A stretch of DNA of 64,000 bases from Hirschia sp964351655 (GCA_964351655.1 CAYGPD010000008.1:1-64000); one strand, 5' to 3'; shown: positions 36,140 to 47,400, numbered from the stretch's first letter. Notes: generated by a model from the letters alone, not told the origin. Made by a program: numbers and translations.

Positions 36140-38056
36140 CTATGTTCCAATTATCGCGCCATTTACATGTGTTATGGCAATTACAGCCGCCCGTGGTGGT
36201 AAATTTTTATCAAAATCAGGCCAGAGAGTTGGCACATCTTTGAGTAAAGCAACCCCTTCTCCTGGATGCTGAATGCCTATCAATAAGGTTTTGCCTTCAT
36301 TGATAAATGTCGGACTACAACATTCTGCCCCATCAGGCGGCGCATAGAATAATTTAGGTAATGCACGCCCCTTCCCTGTCAGGTCCATCGCATAAAGTGC
36401 ATCATGTCCTGAAGGTTGAACACCATCTGTGCACACCCATAATCGACCCAAAGGATCAAAGCCGATATTGTCAGGATCCGTGAACCATCCACGCTTTGAT
36501 GTTTCAGGGTGAAAGTGAGCATGATGAGCAGGGTCGCTTGGATTGCCGCATAAAGCTAAAACAGTCCATTCAAACTCATCTGCTGCATGATCTATACCTG
36601 ATGCTATCCTTGGGGGGTGTAATTCCAGCATGTGTCCAAATCGGTTGTTTGGACGAGGATTAGCTGGGTCTGTATGGATGCGATCAGCATTGCTTGAAAG
36701 TGCGATAACGACTGTACCAGTATGCGGATTTGGAGCAAACCCTTCTGGTGAGTCCATTGGCGTGGCTTTAAGCAAATCTGCGGCACCACGTGTGTTAATA
36801 AGAACATCTGCTTGGGAATGAAATCCATTTTCAGGTGTCAGTGGCCCTTCGCCAAAGACGAGCGGTAGCCATTGCACTTTTCCAGTATCATAAAAACGCG
36901 CAACGGATAAAATGCCTTCATCAAGCGTGTTGATATTCGCCTTTGCTCCTCCTTCCTTAACGGGGTTAGCGCTGACAAAACGATAGCAATATTCAAATTC
37001 CCAATCATCACCAAGATATACAACAACACGGCCGTCTGGTGCTAAAACTGTCTGAGCCCCCTCATGTGCAAAACGTCCAAGCGCAGTACGTTTAACGGGG
37101 GTAGACATTGGATCATTGGGGTCTATTTCAACAACCCATTCAAATTTATTGGGTTCATTAGGCTCTACTTGAAGTGAAAACCGAGGATCAATTGAGGCCC
37201 AATTCCAGCGGTTATTTTCTTCTTCATCATAATAATAGCGTTTTAGAAGGTCTGGATCAGGCGTCGAGGCATAGTCACCTTCAAATATCCATCCTGCACC
37301 CTCTTCACATGTGAGTATTGTGCCCCAAGGAGTGACACCCCCATTGCAATTTGAAAGCGTGCCAAATGCCTTCGTGCCAGTTGGATCGTAGGACGTTTTC
37401 AATTTAGAATGTCCCGCAGCTGGACCAGACATAAGCATAGGCGTATTCGCCGTTATACGCCGATTTAAAGGGCTATCGCTAAGCGCTTTCCAATCTCCAT
37501 CAATGCGGTTTAGTTCAACAATAGATGCGCCAACTGAAGCCATAGTGACTTTGATCTGATTAGAACTCATATCCTGAATGAATGAGGTTTCAGAAATATT
37601 CGGCCACATCAGATGTGGATTGGGATATTCATGATTAGCGAATAATATGCCGGCATTGTCATTTTCTTTGTATGGAAGAAATGCAATGAAATCATTATTC
37701 ACCCCAAATTGACGTTCCGCGATTTCAGGTGTGAGCGACTGAGGATCAAATGCGGGCGCATCTTTAAACAATGCATCACCCCATTTTATGATAACTTGAG
37801 ACGTGTAGTTTTTTGCTAACACTTCATGAGGCGTTTTGAGTAGTTCGATTTCTTCGAACGTCAGACTAGATGAAGATGAAAAATTCATAGTTGTTAAAGC
37901 ACATCCGTTCATTGCCAGAACGGAGGATCCAGTCGTTAGCCCGCTTATGAACGACCTTCTGGATAACTGGTATTTACATACGAGGCTGCCAATACTGGCA
38001 GCCTCGCTTCTACGGCGATAAGATCTTGTGAGACCTCGGTCATTTGAGACTTTCAT
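36140..38056 (-). CDS. phoX: PhoX-family alkaline phosphatase
   Basis: 638 residues with a twin-arginine signal (SRRSFISGL at residues 32-40) and hydrophobic stretch to about residue 52. PhoX enzymes are Ca/Fe-dependent, fold-distinct from PhoA, and release phosphate from many monoesters. The six-blade propeller blocks are present: GPAAGHSKLKTSYDPTGTKAFGT, NCNGGVTPWGTILTCEEG, DGRVVVYLGDDWEFEYCYRFVS and DNIGFDPLGRLWVCTDG. It follows the TBDR gene by 20 bp on the same strand, so the receptor and phosphatase form a unit. No Pho box was recognised upstream. Confidence 0.9.
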   Translation of the reverse strand: MKVSNDRGLTRSYRRRSEAASIGSLVCKYQLSRRSFISGLTTGSSVLAMNGCALTTMNFSSSSSLTFEEIELLKTPHEVLAKNYTSQVIIKWGDALFKDAPAFDPQSLTPEIAERQFGVNNDFIAFLPYKENDNAGILFANHEYPNPHLMWPNISETSFIQDMSSNQIKVTMASVGASIVELNRIDGDWKALSDSPLNRRITANTPMLMSGPAAGHSKLKTSYDPTGTKAFGTLSNCNGGVTPWGTILTCEEGAGWIFEGDYASTPDPDLLKRYYYDEEENNRWNWASIDPRFSLQVEPNEPNKFEWVVEIDPNDPMSTPVKRTALGRFAHEGAQTVLAPDGRVVVYLGDDWEFEYCYRFVSANPVKEGGAKANINTLDEGILSVARFYDTGKVQWLPLVFGEGPLTPENGFHSQADVLINTRGAADLLKATPMDSPEGFAPNPHTGTVVIALSSNADRIHTDPANPRPNNRFGHMLELHPPRIASGIDHAADEFEWTVLALCGNPSDPAHHAHFHPETSKRGWFTDPDNIGFDPLGRLWVCTDGVQPSGHDALYAMDLTGKGRALPKLFYAPPDGAECCSPTFINEGKTLLIGIQHPGEGVALLKDVPTLWPDFDKNLPPRAAVIAITHVNGAIIGT

Positions 38057-38076
38057 AAAGTACTCTTTCGCGTGGA

Positions 38077-40995
38077 TTAAAAATCAACCGTCATACCAAA
38101 TTTCACAGTACGTCCATTAAAAGTTACGTCTTCAGGATAGAGGCCTGCTTTACCCAATGTTTTGTTGACAACAGGGTCAAGGCCATCATCAAGAATATCA
38201 ATCGCATTCATGTAGATACTAATACGCTCATTTATTGCGTACCGTAATTGTGCATCCAGAGTGTTGTAAGATTGTTGATATTTATCAATGAGGTAAGGAC
38301 CCAACTCTTCTAATGAGTCGCCTCTGAATGTATAGCCAAGATTAGCTTCAATACCATATTGTTGATATGTCAGCGCAGCAGTTCCCACATAATCTGGAGC
38401 ATTGAAGAATGATACATCTTCACGTCCTTCAAGGCCTGTATCAGCAGATGATTCCTGAAGCGTTACATTCCCATACACACCAAATCCACCTAGGAAACCA
38501 TCCAGATTTGAGAATTGATTTACGTAACTTAATTCAAGGCCGTAAATCTCGGCTCTGTTTCCATTGAACACGGTTTCCACTTCGATGTTATAATCGGGGA
38601 AGCGTTGCTCTAATTCTGGGCTATTCGTGTTTCCTTCAGGGGCGGAGTCTATGAAGATAAAGTCGTCAATCGACTTATAGAATACATTCGCAGAAATCAT
38701 GCCCACATTGTTGAGATAGTATTCTGTGCCGAGATCAAAATTCCATGCATAAGCGGGCTTAAGATCTGGATTTCCAACGAATGCTTCAATCGAATTGTCA
38801 TCAACTATTTCTATTTCTGTAGCTGCATTCAGGAAAGAGAATTCGGGTCTAGCAAGTGAAGTAAAGGCAGCCCCTCTAAAGACCAAATTTTCAGACGGAC
38901 GGTAGTTTACCTGAAAACGCGGCAGTACTTGCGTATTGTCCGATGTTGAAGTTCTTGCTTGCACAACTTCATCATCTTCTGTTTCGATAATTTCAAATCC
39001 GTTGGATTCAAAGGCTAGATGCTCTATTCTAACACCTCCGATATATTCAATATTACCAGTGGTTGCCTGAGCCATTAAATAGACTCCGAATATATCCTCC
39101 GTGCCCTCATAGCTGTCTTCATCTGCGGGCTCACCTTCATATTCATTTTCTAAAACACCATCCTCCATCAATTTTTGACCAATTGTGCGCCATTTTTTAA
39201 CCGCATCAGGGTTCAGTTTTAGAATGTCACCATAAGGTGAATTAATATCGGATGTGTCGAGTAATCCACCTTCAAAGCCAGAGCCAACCAGCGCTAAATC
39301 TCCATCTGCTTCAAAAACATTGGCTTCAAACAATGCACGCTCTGATCTTTGAAATTTCGCTCCCGATTTTATATAATCTAACCAAGTAGAGGTAGGTGAA
39401 TATGTGGTGTCAAATTGAGCGACAAATTTTTTATCTTTAGAGAAGTCCAAATCAATATCATTGCCCCCTAAAACAAAATTTGCGGGATCACGGATGGCTG
39501 CTTGATCTTCTGTACTTAAATTGGGTTGAGCAAAATACTTGTCGCTATAATCATAAAGTACAGGAGCAGACAATTCATATTCAAAAGCCACTTCGTAGTC
39601 ATTTGGCTCTTCAAACACACCCTCTGCATATCCAAGAGAGTATTCAAACGACAATTTATCAAAACTGCTCTCACCACCTAGCGTGAGCGTGTTGTTTGTG
39701 AAAATAGATTCTTCATATTCACTACGAACTTGATAGACCGTGCCGCCTTCAGGGTTGAACTCACCGTCTTGATAGAGTTCATCATCATCTGCGATAATAA
39801 AGAAACCGCTGCTGAGCTCTGTGTCTTCCAATTTATTATAACTGCCCTTTAGATAAAGGCTGGTATTGTCATCAACACGGTAATCTAAGGCTATTGAGCC
39901 ACCAATATTCTTGCGGTCATTGTCGAAATTTCCAAGCCCAAACCACCACGGAATAAGTTGATTATCTCCGCTTCGATCTATGGCCTCACCTTCATCTTGC
40001 TCAAGGAATGGAATATATTCTTCATCTTGGAGAACGTTATACCCAAGAGTATTACGTTCATTGTAACTTCCAGAAATTAGAATACCAAATTGATCCTGAC
40101 TTCCAAACACATCGCCAAAAGCAGCGGATGTTTTTCCGCCTAAATTGTCAGCAAAATCATTATAGTGGCCTTCTAGATTGATACGTGTAAGACGCGCTTT
40201 CAAGTCGAAAGCAGATCCTGTTTCCAATTCTACAGATCCACCAATTCCATCACCATCCATGTTCGGAAGCAGCGTTTTATTGACAACAATCTTGGAAAGC
40301 GCATCTGCCTGAACAACATCTAGTGGGATACGCCGTGAATCTGTGTCGGTCTGCGCAACATTCACACCGTTCAGCTTGAAATTGTTTAAGCCTGAATCAA
40401 GGCCGCGGATTGAAATATAACGACCTTCACCGCCTTTTTCTTCGCGGTTTATGGAAATTCCAGGCGCACGCTGCAAAGCTTCTGCTGCATTTGAATCTGG
40501 GAAACGGCCTACTTGGTCGGCTGAAATAACATTTGAAATATTGGAGGCTGTGCGTTGTTGGTTAATCGCAGAGGCCTGCGCTGCACGTTGGCCTGTAATG
40601 AGGACTTTATCTAAGCGTTTAGGAGCTTCCAGAGATATTGTGACGTCATTTTTGGCCCCAGCGTCAATTGAGGTTGAAACTGTTGTGCGATTATACCCGA
40701 TGTAGGAAATTTCTAAATTATAGGTACCAACAGGAAGGTTTTTAAACTCAAAGCGTCCACTTGCTTGGCTCGAAGTGGTTTCCCCCGTTTCTATGACCTT
40801 AATAAACGCGCCCACAAGTGGGCTTCCTAGATCGGCATTTAAAATACGCCCTGAAAGGTATCCTGTTTGCTGCTCTTGGGCGCTTGCAGTAGCAGGAAAT
40901 AGCGAGACAGCGGCAGAAGTGATCAGAACAGATGAAAGAGTAAAAATACTCGCGCGAAGGACTTTTTTGAATGAAGCTGATTTGCAGGTATGCAT
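38077..40995 (-). CDS. TonB-dependent receptor with carboxypeptidase-regulatory-like N-domain
   Basis: 972 residues. Signal peptide (to SASAQ), then an about 80-residue carboxypeptidase-regulatory-like beta-sandwich (SGRILNADLGSPLVGAFIKV to LEISYIGYNRTTV), then a plug (DQVGRFPDSNAAEALQRAPGI, IRGLDSGLNNFKLNGVNV) and barrel to TVDF. This architecture is typical of receptors for oligosaccharides or large organics. Coupling to phoX suggests an organophosphate or phosphorylated glycan, or phytate-like compound. The ATG at 40995 has GGGGATT upstream. Confidence 0.88.
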   Translation of the reverse strand: MHTCKSASFKKVLRASIFTLSSVLITSAAVSLFPATASAQEQQTGYLSGRILNADLGSPLVGAFIKVIETGETTSSQASGRFEFKNLPVGTYNLEISYIGYNRTTVSTSIDAGAKNDVTISLEAPKRLDKVLITGQRAAQASAINQQRTASNISNVISADQVGRFPDSNAAEALQRAPGISINREEKGGEGRYISIRGLDSGLNNFKLNGVNVAQTDTDSRRIPLDVVQADALSKIVVNKTLLPNMDGDGIGGSVELETGSAFDLKARLTRINLEGHYNDFADNLGGKTSAAFGDVFGSQDQFGILISGSYNERNTLGYNVLQDEEYIPFLEQDEGEAIDRSGDNQLIPWWFGLGNFDNDRKNIGGSIALDYRVDDNTSLYLKGSYNKLEDTELSSGFFIIADDDELYQDGEFNPEGGTVYQVRSEYEESIFTNNTLTLGGESSFDKLSFEYSLGYAEGVFEEPNDYEVAFEYELSAPVLYDYSDKYFAQPNLSTEDQAAIRDPANFVLGGNDIDLDFSKDKKFVAQFDTTYSPTSTWLDYIKSGAKFQRSERALFEANVFEADGDLALVGSGFEGGLLDTSDINSPYGDILKLNPDAVKKWRTIGQKLMEDGVLENEYEGEPADEDSYEGTEDIFGVYLMAQATTGNIEYIGGVRIEHLAFESNGFEIIETEDDEVVQARTSTSDNTQVLPRFQVNYRPSENLVFRGAAFTSLARPEFSFLNAATEIEIVDDNSIEAFVGNPDLKPAYAWNFDLGTEYYLNNVGMISANVFYKSIDDFIFIDSAPEGNTNSPELEQRFPDYNIEVETVFNGNRAEIYGLELSYVNQFSNLDGFLGGFGVYGNVTLQESSADTGLEGREDVSFFNAPDYVGTAALTYQQYGIEANLGYTFRGDSLEELGPYLIDKYQQSYNTLDAQLRYAINERISIYMNAIDILDDGLDPVVNKTLGKAGLYPEDVTFNGRTVKFGMTVDF

Positions 40996-41296
40996 AATTG
41001 GTAATCCCCAATTTTGTGTCGTCAAAAAGTTGAGAAATCACCAAAGGCAAACAAACATACATAGAAGCCAATCGGCACCATCCCAACGCGGATAACTGCC
41101 TCAAACTTCTAAGCCCTGGTCCTGCGCTATAACTTTCGCATTGAAGCGAGCTGGCTACAGGAAGTTGCCGGTAAGTCGAGTAAGTGTTGGATACAAAAGC
41201 CGACCCAATAGCTCAACCTAAAATTTGTGAATGTTTTGTGTACGGCTGACTTTATAAAGCCTGCCTAACCATTTGTTTCTATGTGTCTTTGCTTTT
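40996..41296. other. Intergenic leader with a repeat shared with the POT gene
   Basis: About 300 bp before the TBDR gene. 41040-41070 holds the same ACCAAAGGCAAACA ... GAAGCCAA blocks as 13334-13358. The remainder, including 41095-41200, reads as possible degenerate coding or element sequence but I cannot assign it, and no RNA gene is visible. Confidence 0.4.
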
Positions 41297-42499
41297 TTAA
41301 GACTCATAGTCTTGCAAAAGAGCTCGTTTATTTTGCCACGCATATAACTCCCAAAGAGCAAATGCGATAAAATACATTCCACAGATTTGATACGTTTGGA
41401 AAATTGAGAATTTGAGCAATAGAATAGCTATTATTAGGTTGAATACTACAGTCATTCCTTCAGTGAATACACTCAGAAAAGATGTGGTAGTCGCACGACT
41501 ATCCCCTTGTAAGTTCTTCTGGAATTGGTTCATTGCAAGCACATGTAAAGGTGCAGAAATTATATAGGAAATCGCAAGCGTGAAAATTGCGATATTTGAC
41601 CCGATAATGCCCGAGAATAAAAAACTAGCACCACATATTAACGGAAGAATCCAACTGACTGCTGGGAAGGAACCAATTTTTTCGGTAAAAATTGTAGCTA
41701 TAAAACGAGATATTCCAATTCCAAAGGCAATCAGACCAAAAGACCATATCGGGAGTTTAACCGCTAAATAGAATAATTGGTCAATATCTTCGAGTGTCCC
41801 TAGAAGAGTAACGCCTAAGATTGTGTAAATTGTTATCGATTGTAATTTGGGGTATTGAAAAAAATCTCTCCACGTTGACCGTAAGAAATAAGGAATTTTG
41901 ATACGAAAATGGTCTGTCTTTTGCGTCATTTGGGGCAACGCTTTTGGTAGCGAAAGAGCTGCAAATGATGAAATGGTAAGCGGAATACCGGAAAGCCAGA
42001 ACGACAATTCCAAATTATAGCTGGCGACAAATCCACCAATCGCTGCACCGAGCATTGTGGCAGCATCACCGCAATTGCGCTCCCATGTTAGTGCGGAAAT
42101 ATAGCGATGCTTCATATTATGTTTCTCTGCTTGCTCGAAGAGTATAGCTTCTCGCGTTCCAGAACTAAAAGCAGAGGCTAATGACCAACAAAATATACCG
42201 ACAAAGAACATCCAGATGCGGCCATCAGCTATTGACCAAATGAAAAAACAAGTCAGCTTCAATAACGGCGCTAATGCGAGCAATTTGCGTCGATCAACGG
42301 AGTCAGATAACAAACCTGACGGAATTTCAAGACACATAATTCCGGCCGCCCAAGCCGTTAGCAGCAGACCTATGGTTCCTGGTGCTGCTCCCTTGAGCTG
42401 AAAATAGGCAGGAAATATTGCGTAGCCAAATATAAAATCATAACTGAATACATGGACATAGAATTTCCTGAGTGTGCTGCTGAAAGCAGAAGAATGCAT
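41297..42499 (-). CDS. MFS transporter
   Basis: About 400 residues, twelve hydrophobic segments. The loop after helix 2 has LLSDSVDRRKLLAL (MFS motif A, G-x-x-x-D-x-x-G/R-R-K), and the second half repeats it weakly. It resembles drug/metabolite exporters of the UMF/YfiS type; the substrate is unknown. The ATG at 42499 is directly preceded by an in-frame GTG, which is a possible start. It is 301 bp from the TBDR gene and 374 bp from the sulfatase gene, so it may be its own unit. Confidence 0.75.
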   Translation of the reverse strand: MHSSAFSSTLRKFYVHVFSYDFIFGYAIFPAYFQLKGAAPGTIGLLLTAWAAGIMCLEIPSGLLSDSVDRRKLLALAPLLKLTCFFIWSIADGRIWMFFVGIFCWSLASAFSSGTREAILFEQAEKHNMKHRYISALTWERNCGDAATMLGAAIGGFVASYNLELSFWLSGIPLTISSFAALSLPKALPQMTQKTDHFRIKIPYFLRSTWRDFFQYPKLQSITIYTILGVTLLGTLEDIDQLFYLAVKLPIWSFGLIAFGIGISRFIATIFTEKIGSFPAVSWILPLICGASFLFSGIIGSNIAIFTLAISYIISAPLHVLAMNQFQKNLQGDSRATTTSFLSVFTEGMTVVFNLIIAILLLKFSIFQTYQICGMYFIAFALWELYAWQNKRALLQDYES

Positions 42500-42589
42500 C
42501 ACTCTAGGCCCTAATTATATTCGACGCTATTCTCAGGCTTATGCCTTACATTTCGTCCTCAGCCAATATTCGCTAAACTAAAACCATAA

Positions 42590-42806
42590 TAACTTCAATC
42601 TACCACTATTTCAAAACATGCCCCTCAGGCATCTAATTCAGAGTTACGAAGTGCAATGAAAAATTGGACTTCAGGAACACCCCGAAGCCGACCGGCGCAT
42701 TCATACCGCAACATAGCCCAAAGCGAATGGCGACATCTTATTACTCGCTAGAAGAACATCTAATTCCATTGCTCTGAGACCAGTTCGCTTTTGTCCGAAC
42801 CCACAT
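42590..42806. mobile_element. Degraded IS6-type relic (copy 4)
   Basis: The left part (ACTATTTCAAAACATGCCCCTC) resembles the transposase start and the right part (TGAGACCAGTTCGCTTTTGTCCGA) the right end of copies 1 and 3. The middle has further sequence, possibly another piece of the element. Both are too mutated for a frame. It occupies most of the 374-bp space between the MFS and sulfatase genes. Confidence 0.45.
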
Positions 42807-42825
42807 CAAACGACTTAAAAATTAA

Positions 42826-42848
42826 GCGGGACCACATATTGGTCCCGC
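42826..42848 (-). terminator. Intrinsic terminator of the sulfatase gene
   Basis: GCGGGACCA (42826-42834) and TGGTCCCGC (42840-42848), a 9-bp perfect stem. On the minus strand it is followed by TTAATTTTTAAG. Confidence 0.8.
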
Positions 42849-42876
42849 AATTTTATTTCCCTCTTAGACTCTTCCT

Positions 42877-44373
42877 TTAATAGGCACCTGACTTACCATA
42901 CATATCCATCTTGGAAGGACGTGGCCTTTTTCGAGTGTCTGTGGCTACCCCCGTCTCACGATCAAAATCATCAGGTGTTCGAACGCTTGGAATAAAGTCA
43001 CCTGTTTCCTTCATCCAATTATTTAACACCCTGCGATGCTCATCCAAAACTGCGGAATAATCAGCGTTCCCAACTAAATTGTTCAGCTCTAAAGGGTCTG
43101 AAACCACATCATATAGCTCTTCACTTGGACGCGGTGCTATAAATGGGATTTGTTGAATTTTGGTCAACTCACCCGCTTTATACATAGCTACGCGTTCAAC
43201 CCAGATTGGATCATAAACTGTGTCCGCTGTGGGAGTTGCCGGCAAATCAGTATAGTGATTTTTAATATATCTATATCTTTGCGAGCGCACGGTACGCCCA
43301 TGATCTGTGAAATCGTGCCAATTTTTCTCGGAGAATGCATATTCTCTGAAGGTTTGATTTGGGTTTTGTAGAACTTCATGGAAACTCATTCCCTCAATTG
43401 TGTCAGGAATATCTGATCCTGTTAAATGAAGAATAGTTGGCGCTATATCTACGGCACTTAGAATAGCGTCAGAAGTAACCCCTTCAGGAATTTTGCCTGG
43501 CCAATAGGCAATAAACGGCGTTCTCATTCCACTATCATACATAGTCGTTTTATCGCGCGCATATGGACGCCCATTATCTGCCATCACCAGTATCAGCGTG
43601 TTATCAGCAACGCCTTCCTCCTCAAGCGTTTTGACGACATTGCCCACAAGCATATCAAAGCGTGCAATCTCATCATAATAATGCAAAAAGTTCTGCTTCA
43701 TCAAATCTGTTTGCGGATAATAAGGTGGTATACGTAGATCTTCTATCTCGTGATTGTAGGGTAGATCACCTTCAGGAAATGGACGATGCGCATCCCAAGA
43801 AGCAAACCACATAAAGAAAGGCTTATCTTTAGGACGATCTTTAATTAAAGATGGCCATGTGTCTCCACCTGAAGGATTTACAGGCGATGCATATTCAATC
43901 TCATCGACAAGATCAAACCTATCCACAACTTTGGGACCTAAATGCCATTTACCAGACGCAACTGTCCAATAGCCATTTTCTTTTAACTTCTCAGAGAATG
44001 TCGTCTGATCTGCGGGCAATTCCCAGTGCAACTCTTCTGCATCAGTATTGTGAGGGTAGCGCCCTGTAATAATACTCGCACGACTAGGACTGCATGAGCT
44101 GGCTGCGAGAAAAGCTTTGTTAAATACAATACCCTTGTCAGCTATCTCATTTAAATGAGGTGTGTGGATATTGGGATGACCGTAAGCTCCTATATCATCC
44201 CAACTTATGTCATCTGCGATAATCAGAATTACGTTGGGCGGTTCAATTTTTGTTTGTGTAATAGGCTCTATCGGCGCGCAAGCAGCAAGTTGAAACGCTG
44301 CCAACCCTAAGGCAACAAAGCCAATTACATTTTGGCCTACTGTTAATAAACTACGCAAACCATACTCCTCCAT
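42877..44373 (-). CDS. Lipoprotein type I sulfatase (Cys-type, heparan N-sulfatase-like)
   Basis: Up to 498 residues. The formylglycine precursor is Cys94 in SSCSPSRASIITGRYP, full consensus C-x-P-x-R. Metal and catalytic residues are in VILIIADDISWDDIGAYG, SGKWHLG and VMADNG. It removes sulfate esters from organic or glycan substrates. A lipobox (FQLAAC, Cys32) puts it on an envelope membrane facing out. The ATG at 44373 has no Shine-Dalgarno; an in-frame TTG at 44358, just after GGAGGAG, would give a cleaner lipoprotein signal. It follows the STN-type TBDR gene (79-bp gap with a terminator-like hairpin). Confidence 0.85.
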   Translation of the reverse strand: MEEYGLRSLLTVGQNVIGFVALGLAAFQLAACAPIEPITQTKIEPPNVILIIADDISWDDIGAYGHPNIHTPHLNEIADKGIVFNKAFLAASSCSPSRASIITGRYPHNTDAEELHWELPADQTTFSEKLKENGYWTVASGKWHLGPKVVDRFDLVDEIEYASPVNPSGGDTWPSLIKDRPKDKPFFMWFASWDAHRPFPEGDLPYNHEIEDLRIPPYYPQTDLMKQNFLHYYDEIARFDMLVGNVVKTLEEEGVADNTLILVMADNGRPYARDKTTMYDSGMRTPFIAYWPGKIPEGVTSDAILSAVDIAPTILHLTGSDIPDTIEGMSFHEVLQNPNQTFREYAFSEKNWHDFTDHGRTVRSQRYRYIKNHYTDLPATPTADTVYDPIWVERVAMYKAGELTKIQQIPFIAPRPSEELYDVVSDPLELNNLVGNADYSAVLDEHRRVLNNWMKETGDFIPSVRTPDDFDRETGVATDTRKRPRPSKMDMYGKSGAY

Positions 44374-44394
44374 ATATTGTTTTAAATGCTAAAA

Positions 44395-44435
44395 ACATCT
44401 CGTCTGCTGCATATGATTTATGGCAAACGAGATGT
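44395..44435 (-). terminator. Intercistronic hairpin between the TBDR and sulfatase genes
   Basis: ACATCTCGT (44395-44403) and ACGAGATGT (44427-44435), 9-bp perfect arms. On the minus strand a TTTTAG run follows. A partial terminator or attenuator would give more receptor than sulfatase. Confidence 0.6.
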
Positions 44436-44452
44436 CGATTTTTCAGGAAAGC

Positions 44453-47400
44453 CTAAAATTTAGCTCGTGCGCCAAACAGCACGCGACGGCCATTATCTTC
44501 AAATATAGCAGGATACCCATTTCCATCCGTCATACTCACGGGTGTATCCAGAAGATTAGTTCCCTCCACAACAATTGAGAAATTCTCATTGAAGTCATAG
44601 GTGATGTTTCCATCTAGCGCCCCGCCTGCTTCCACAAACAGTCCGTCCCCTTCTTGAGCTCCGTTAATCAAGAGATACTTGTCTCTCCAAGTATAAGACA
44701 TCCGAAGAGAAATATTGTCTCCCTCGTAATATCCGCCAGCATTGATATTATGACTGGATGACCCCACGATTTCCTCTGGTTTAGAGTTGTCTAGATATGT
44801 ATAGTTGAACAACACACCTGTATTTGACCAAATCCCTGGCAAGAAATCAAAGCCATCCTGATACGAGAACTCTGCCCCTTTGAGCGTCGCACCTTCACTA
44901 TTTACGAGCGAACGAAAGATAAATTCCTGATCTCTAATTTCTGATGTTCCATCTCCAAGGTCAGCGGTAACTCGCAGGTTTTCTAAACGCTGATCACTTG
45001 ATACCAATGACACGATATCTTTATAGAATAATGTCGCCGACAAAATAGCATCATCATCAAAATACCACTCAACTGCAAAATCAAAATTGTTAGATCTGAA
45101 TGGATCTAGGTTTGGATTCTGACTATTAATTGAAGGTGGAGACTGACCAGCTGTCGTTGATGGCGATATTTGCTCCAGATTTGGACGCGCCATAGTCCGC
45201 GACGCCGCAAAGCGCGCTACAACGTCATCTGTTACATTTATAGATAAGTTTGCGGATGGCAAAATATCATCATACGCCCGACTAACGCTAACTGGGGCAG
45301 CTGCAGGTATATTCACTATGCCGCCACTATTTGGCAAAATCACAATGTCTGCCAAATTAGGAGCAACGCCTGTTGATTCCTGATCTGTGTTGACGTACCG
45401 AACCCCCAAGTTACCTCTAAACACATCATCAACAGAAGCAAAATCAAACTGCGCATAAAGAGCAGTTGCTTTTTCAACAACATCAATAGCAGCAGTTTCA
45501 TCAACTGTGACTGTACCAGCTGCACTCAATGTCCCCCTATCAGTAGTATCTAAATAAGAGGCTGTCGCACTTCTTGGAAACACACTCGGGAAAGTCGCTG
45601 CACCATCATAGCTTTCGAGGAAACCACCATTTCCAGAACCGAAAATCTCAATATACCTTGCAGCACTTACCGCATTCGGAACACCTGGGAAGTTCGTTAA
45701 AGTTGGCAAACCTTCCAAAGCCGCAAATTTAGGCCCAGACACCACGAGTCTTGACGGTGTGCCAACTTGCTCGCGTTCAGTTACTGCTGCGCCAAATTTA
45801 AATGTACCCGGAAAAGCGAGGTTTAATTCGCGTTCGACATCAAATTTAACTTCCAGAATTTCGTCTTTAATTGTGCTTCCGAAATCTCCATTCACGCTAA
45901 GAATGCGGTGATTTTCTGGGTTGTTCATATATGAAATCGTGTCAGCCGGTAGAATGAGACTGGGAACCTCACTATCCACTGTGACATCATATGCGGCATA
46001 CGGAAGTATAGATTGTGTCGCTATATTCAAGTTATCGAAAGTCTGAAATGAATCAGAGAAGCTGACCTCCCCCTTCAACGTCCATGCGTCAAGATCTATA
46101 CTACCACCTGTTGAGAAAGATGTTGTATCGCCTTCACGGTATTCATATCTGGAAGCCGCACGGTATTCTTGATTGGTGGCTCCAAACCGCGTTGCCAACA
46201 GATCTCCATTGATCTCTTCTCTTAAAGTAAAGTCCGTATCCTCAATAGAATCCGCTCGTGCTGGTGAGTTTCCAAAATAAAATTCAGCAGCAGAACGTGG
46301 AGCATCAATTACGAGGTCAGTGTGGAAACCATCCACGAAGAAACGAGAATTACCCGTAGGCCTCCACTCAAGTGTACCTAAAAAGCTGCTACGCTCTTTT
46401 TCTTCTTCAAATTTATCAAAGATAATCAGATTCTGAACACCCTCACGTGAGCGACGAAAACCACGTGCAATTGCACTTTGTGTCTCTGAGTTTCTCTGAG
46501 TAAACGCCGCCCCTAAAGTTACACCAAATTTACCATCCGCGAACGTGTCAGTATAAATGCCTGAAACACGCGGAGCAATTTCACCGGAATTGCTCTCATA
46601 GGCTCCTTGAGCCGATAATGCTATTTGGCGTCTTCCCACATCCAATGGTCTCGGCGTACGAACAATTACTGTACCAGCCAAACCGCCTTCAGCAATGGAA
46701 GCTGTTGGGGTTTTGTAAACTTCCAAAGTGTTTACAAACTCGGATGGCAAAGTGCCAAACTCAAAACTACGTGTCGCGTAACCTAGATTGAAAGCTGATG
46801 CCACGCCGTGTCCATTCAGCGTCGTATTCGTGAAGATGGGCGTAAGACCACGAATACTTACTTGCGCACCTTCACCGCGAAGCTTTTGGATCTGAACACC
46901 AGTAATACGCTGCAAAGATTCTGCAACATTCTCATCTGGGAAACGCCCTAAATCCGTCGCACTAATTACATCAGAAATGACAGAAGAATTGCGCTTTAAA
47001 GATACAGCCTGTTCGAGGCTAGCCCGTATACCACTGATGACGATGGTATCCAATGTTTTAGTGTCATCTTGAGCAGCTTCGACGACCTCTGCGCTATCTT
47101 GTGCATAGGCCTGCTGCTGCCCCAACGAAGTCATCGCAGCTATTGTTCCAGCTAACAATGAGTTCTTCAATTTTTTATTCACGTCGGTGTTCTCCCCTAC
47201 GGACGCTTGAGCGCCACTATCGCGTGTGATGACAATCATCCCGCGTTCAGTGAGACCACCAGAAAGACCTGTTCCCTGAAGCATTATCGCTAGAGCTTCA
47301 TCAACAGTGTACTTACCATAGACAGGGTTCAATCCATCTATGTTGACTAGATCAAAAGAATAAAGAAACTCAGCATCTGTTATCTCTCGAACAGACTCCA

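Noticed and set aside
41095..41200. Possible further transposon remnant before the TBDR at 40995
   Set aside because: No end or transposase motif matches the other relics; left unassigned.
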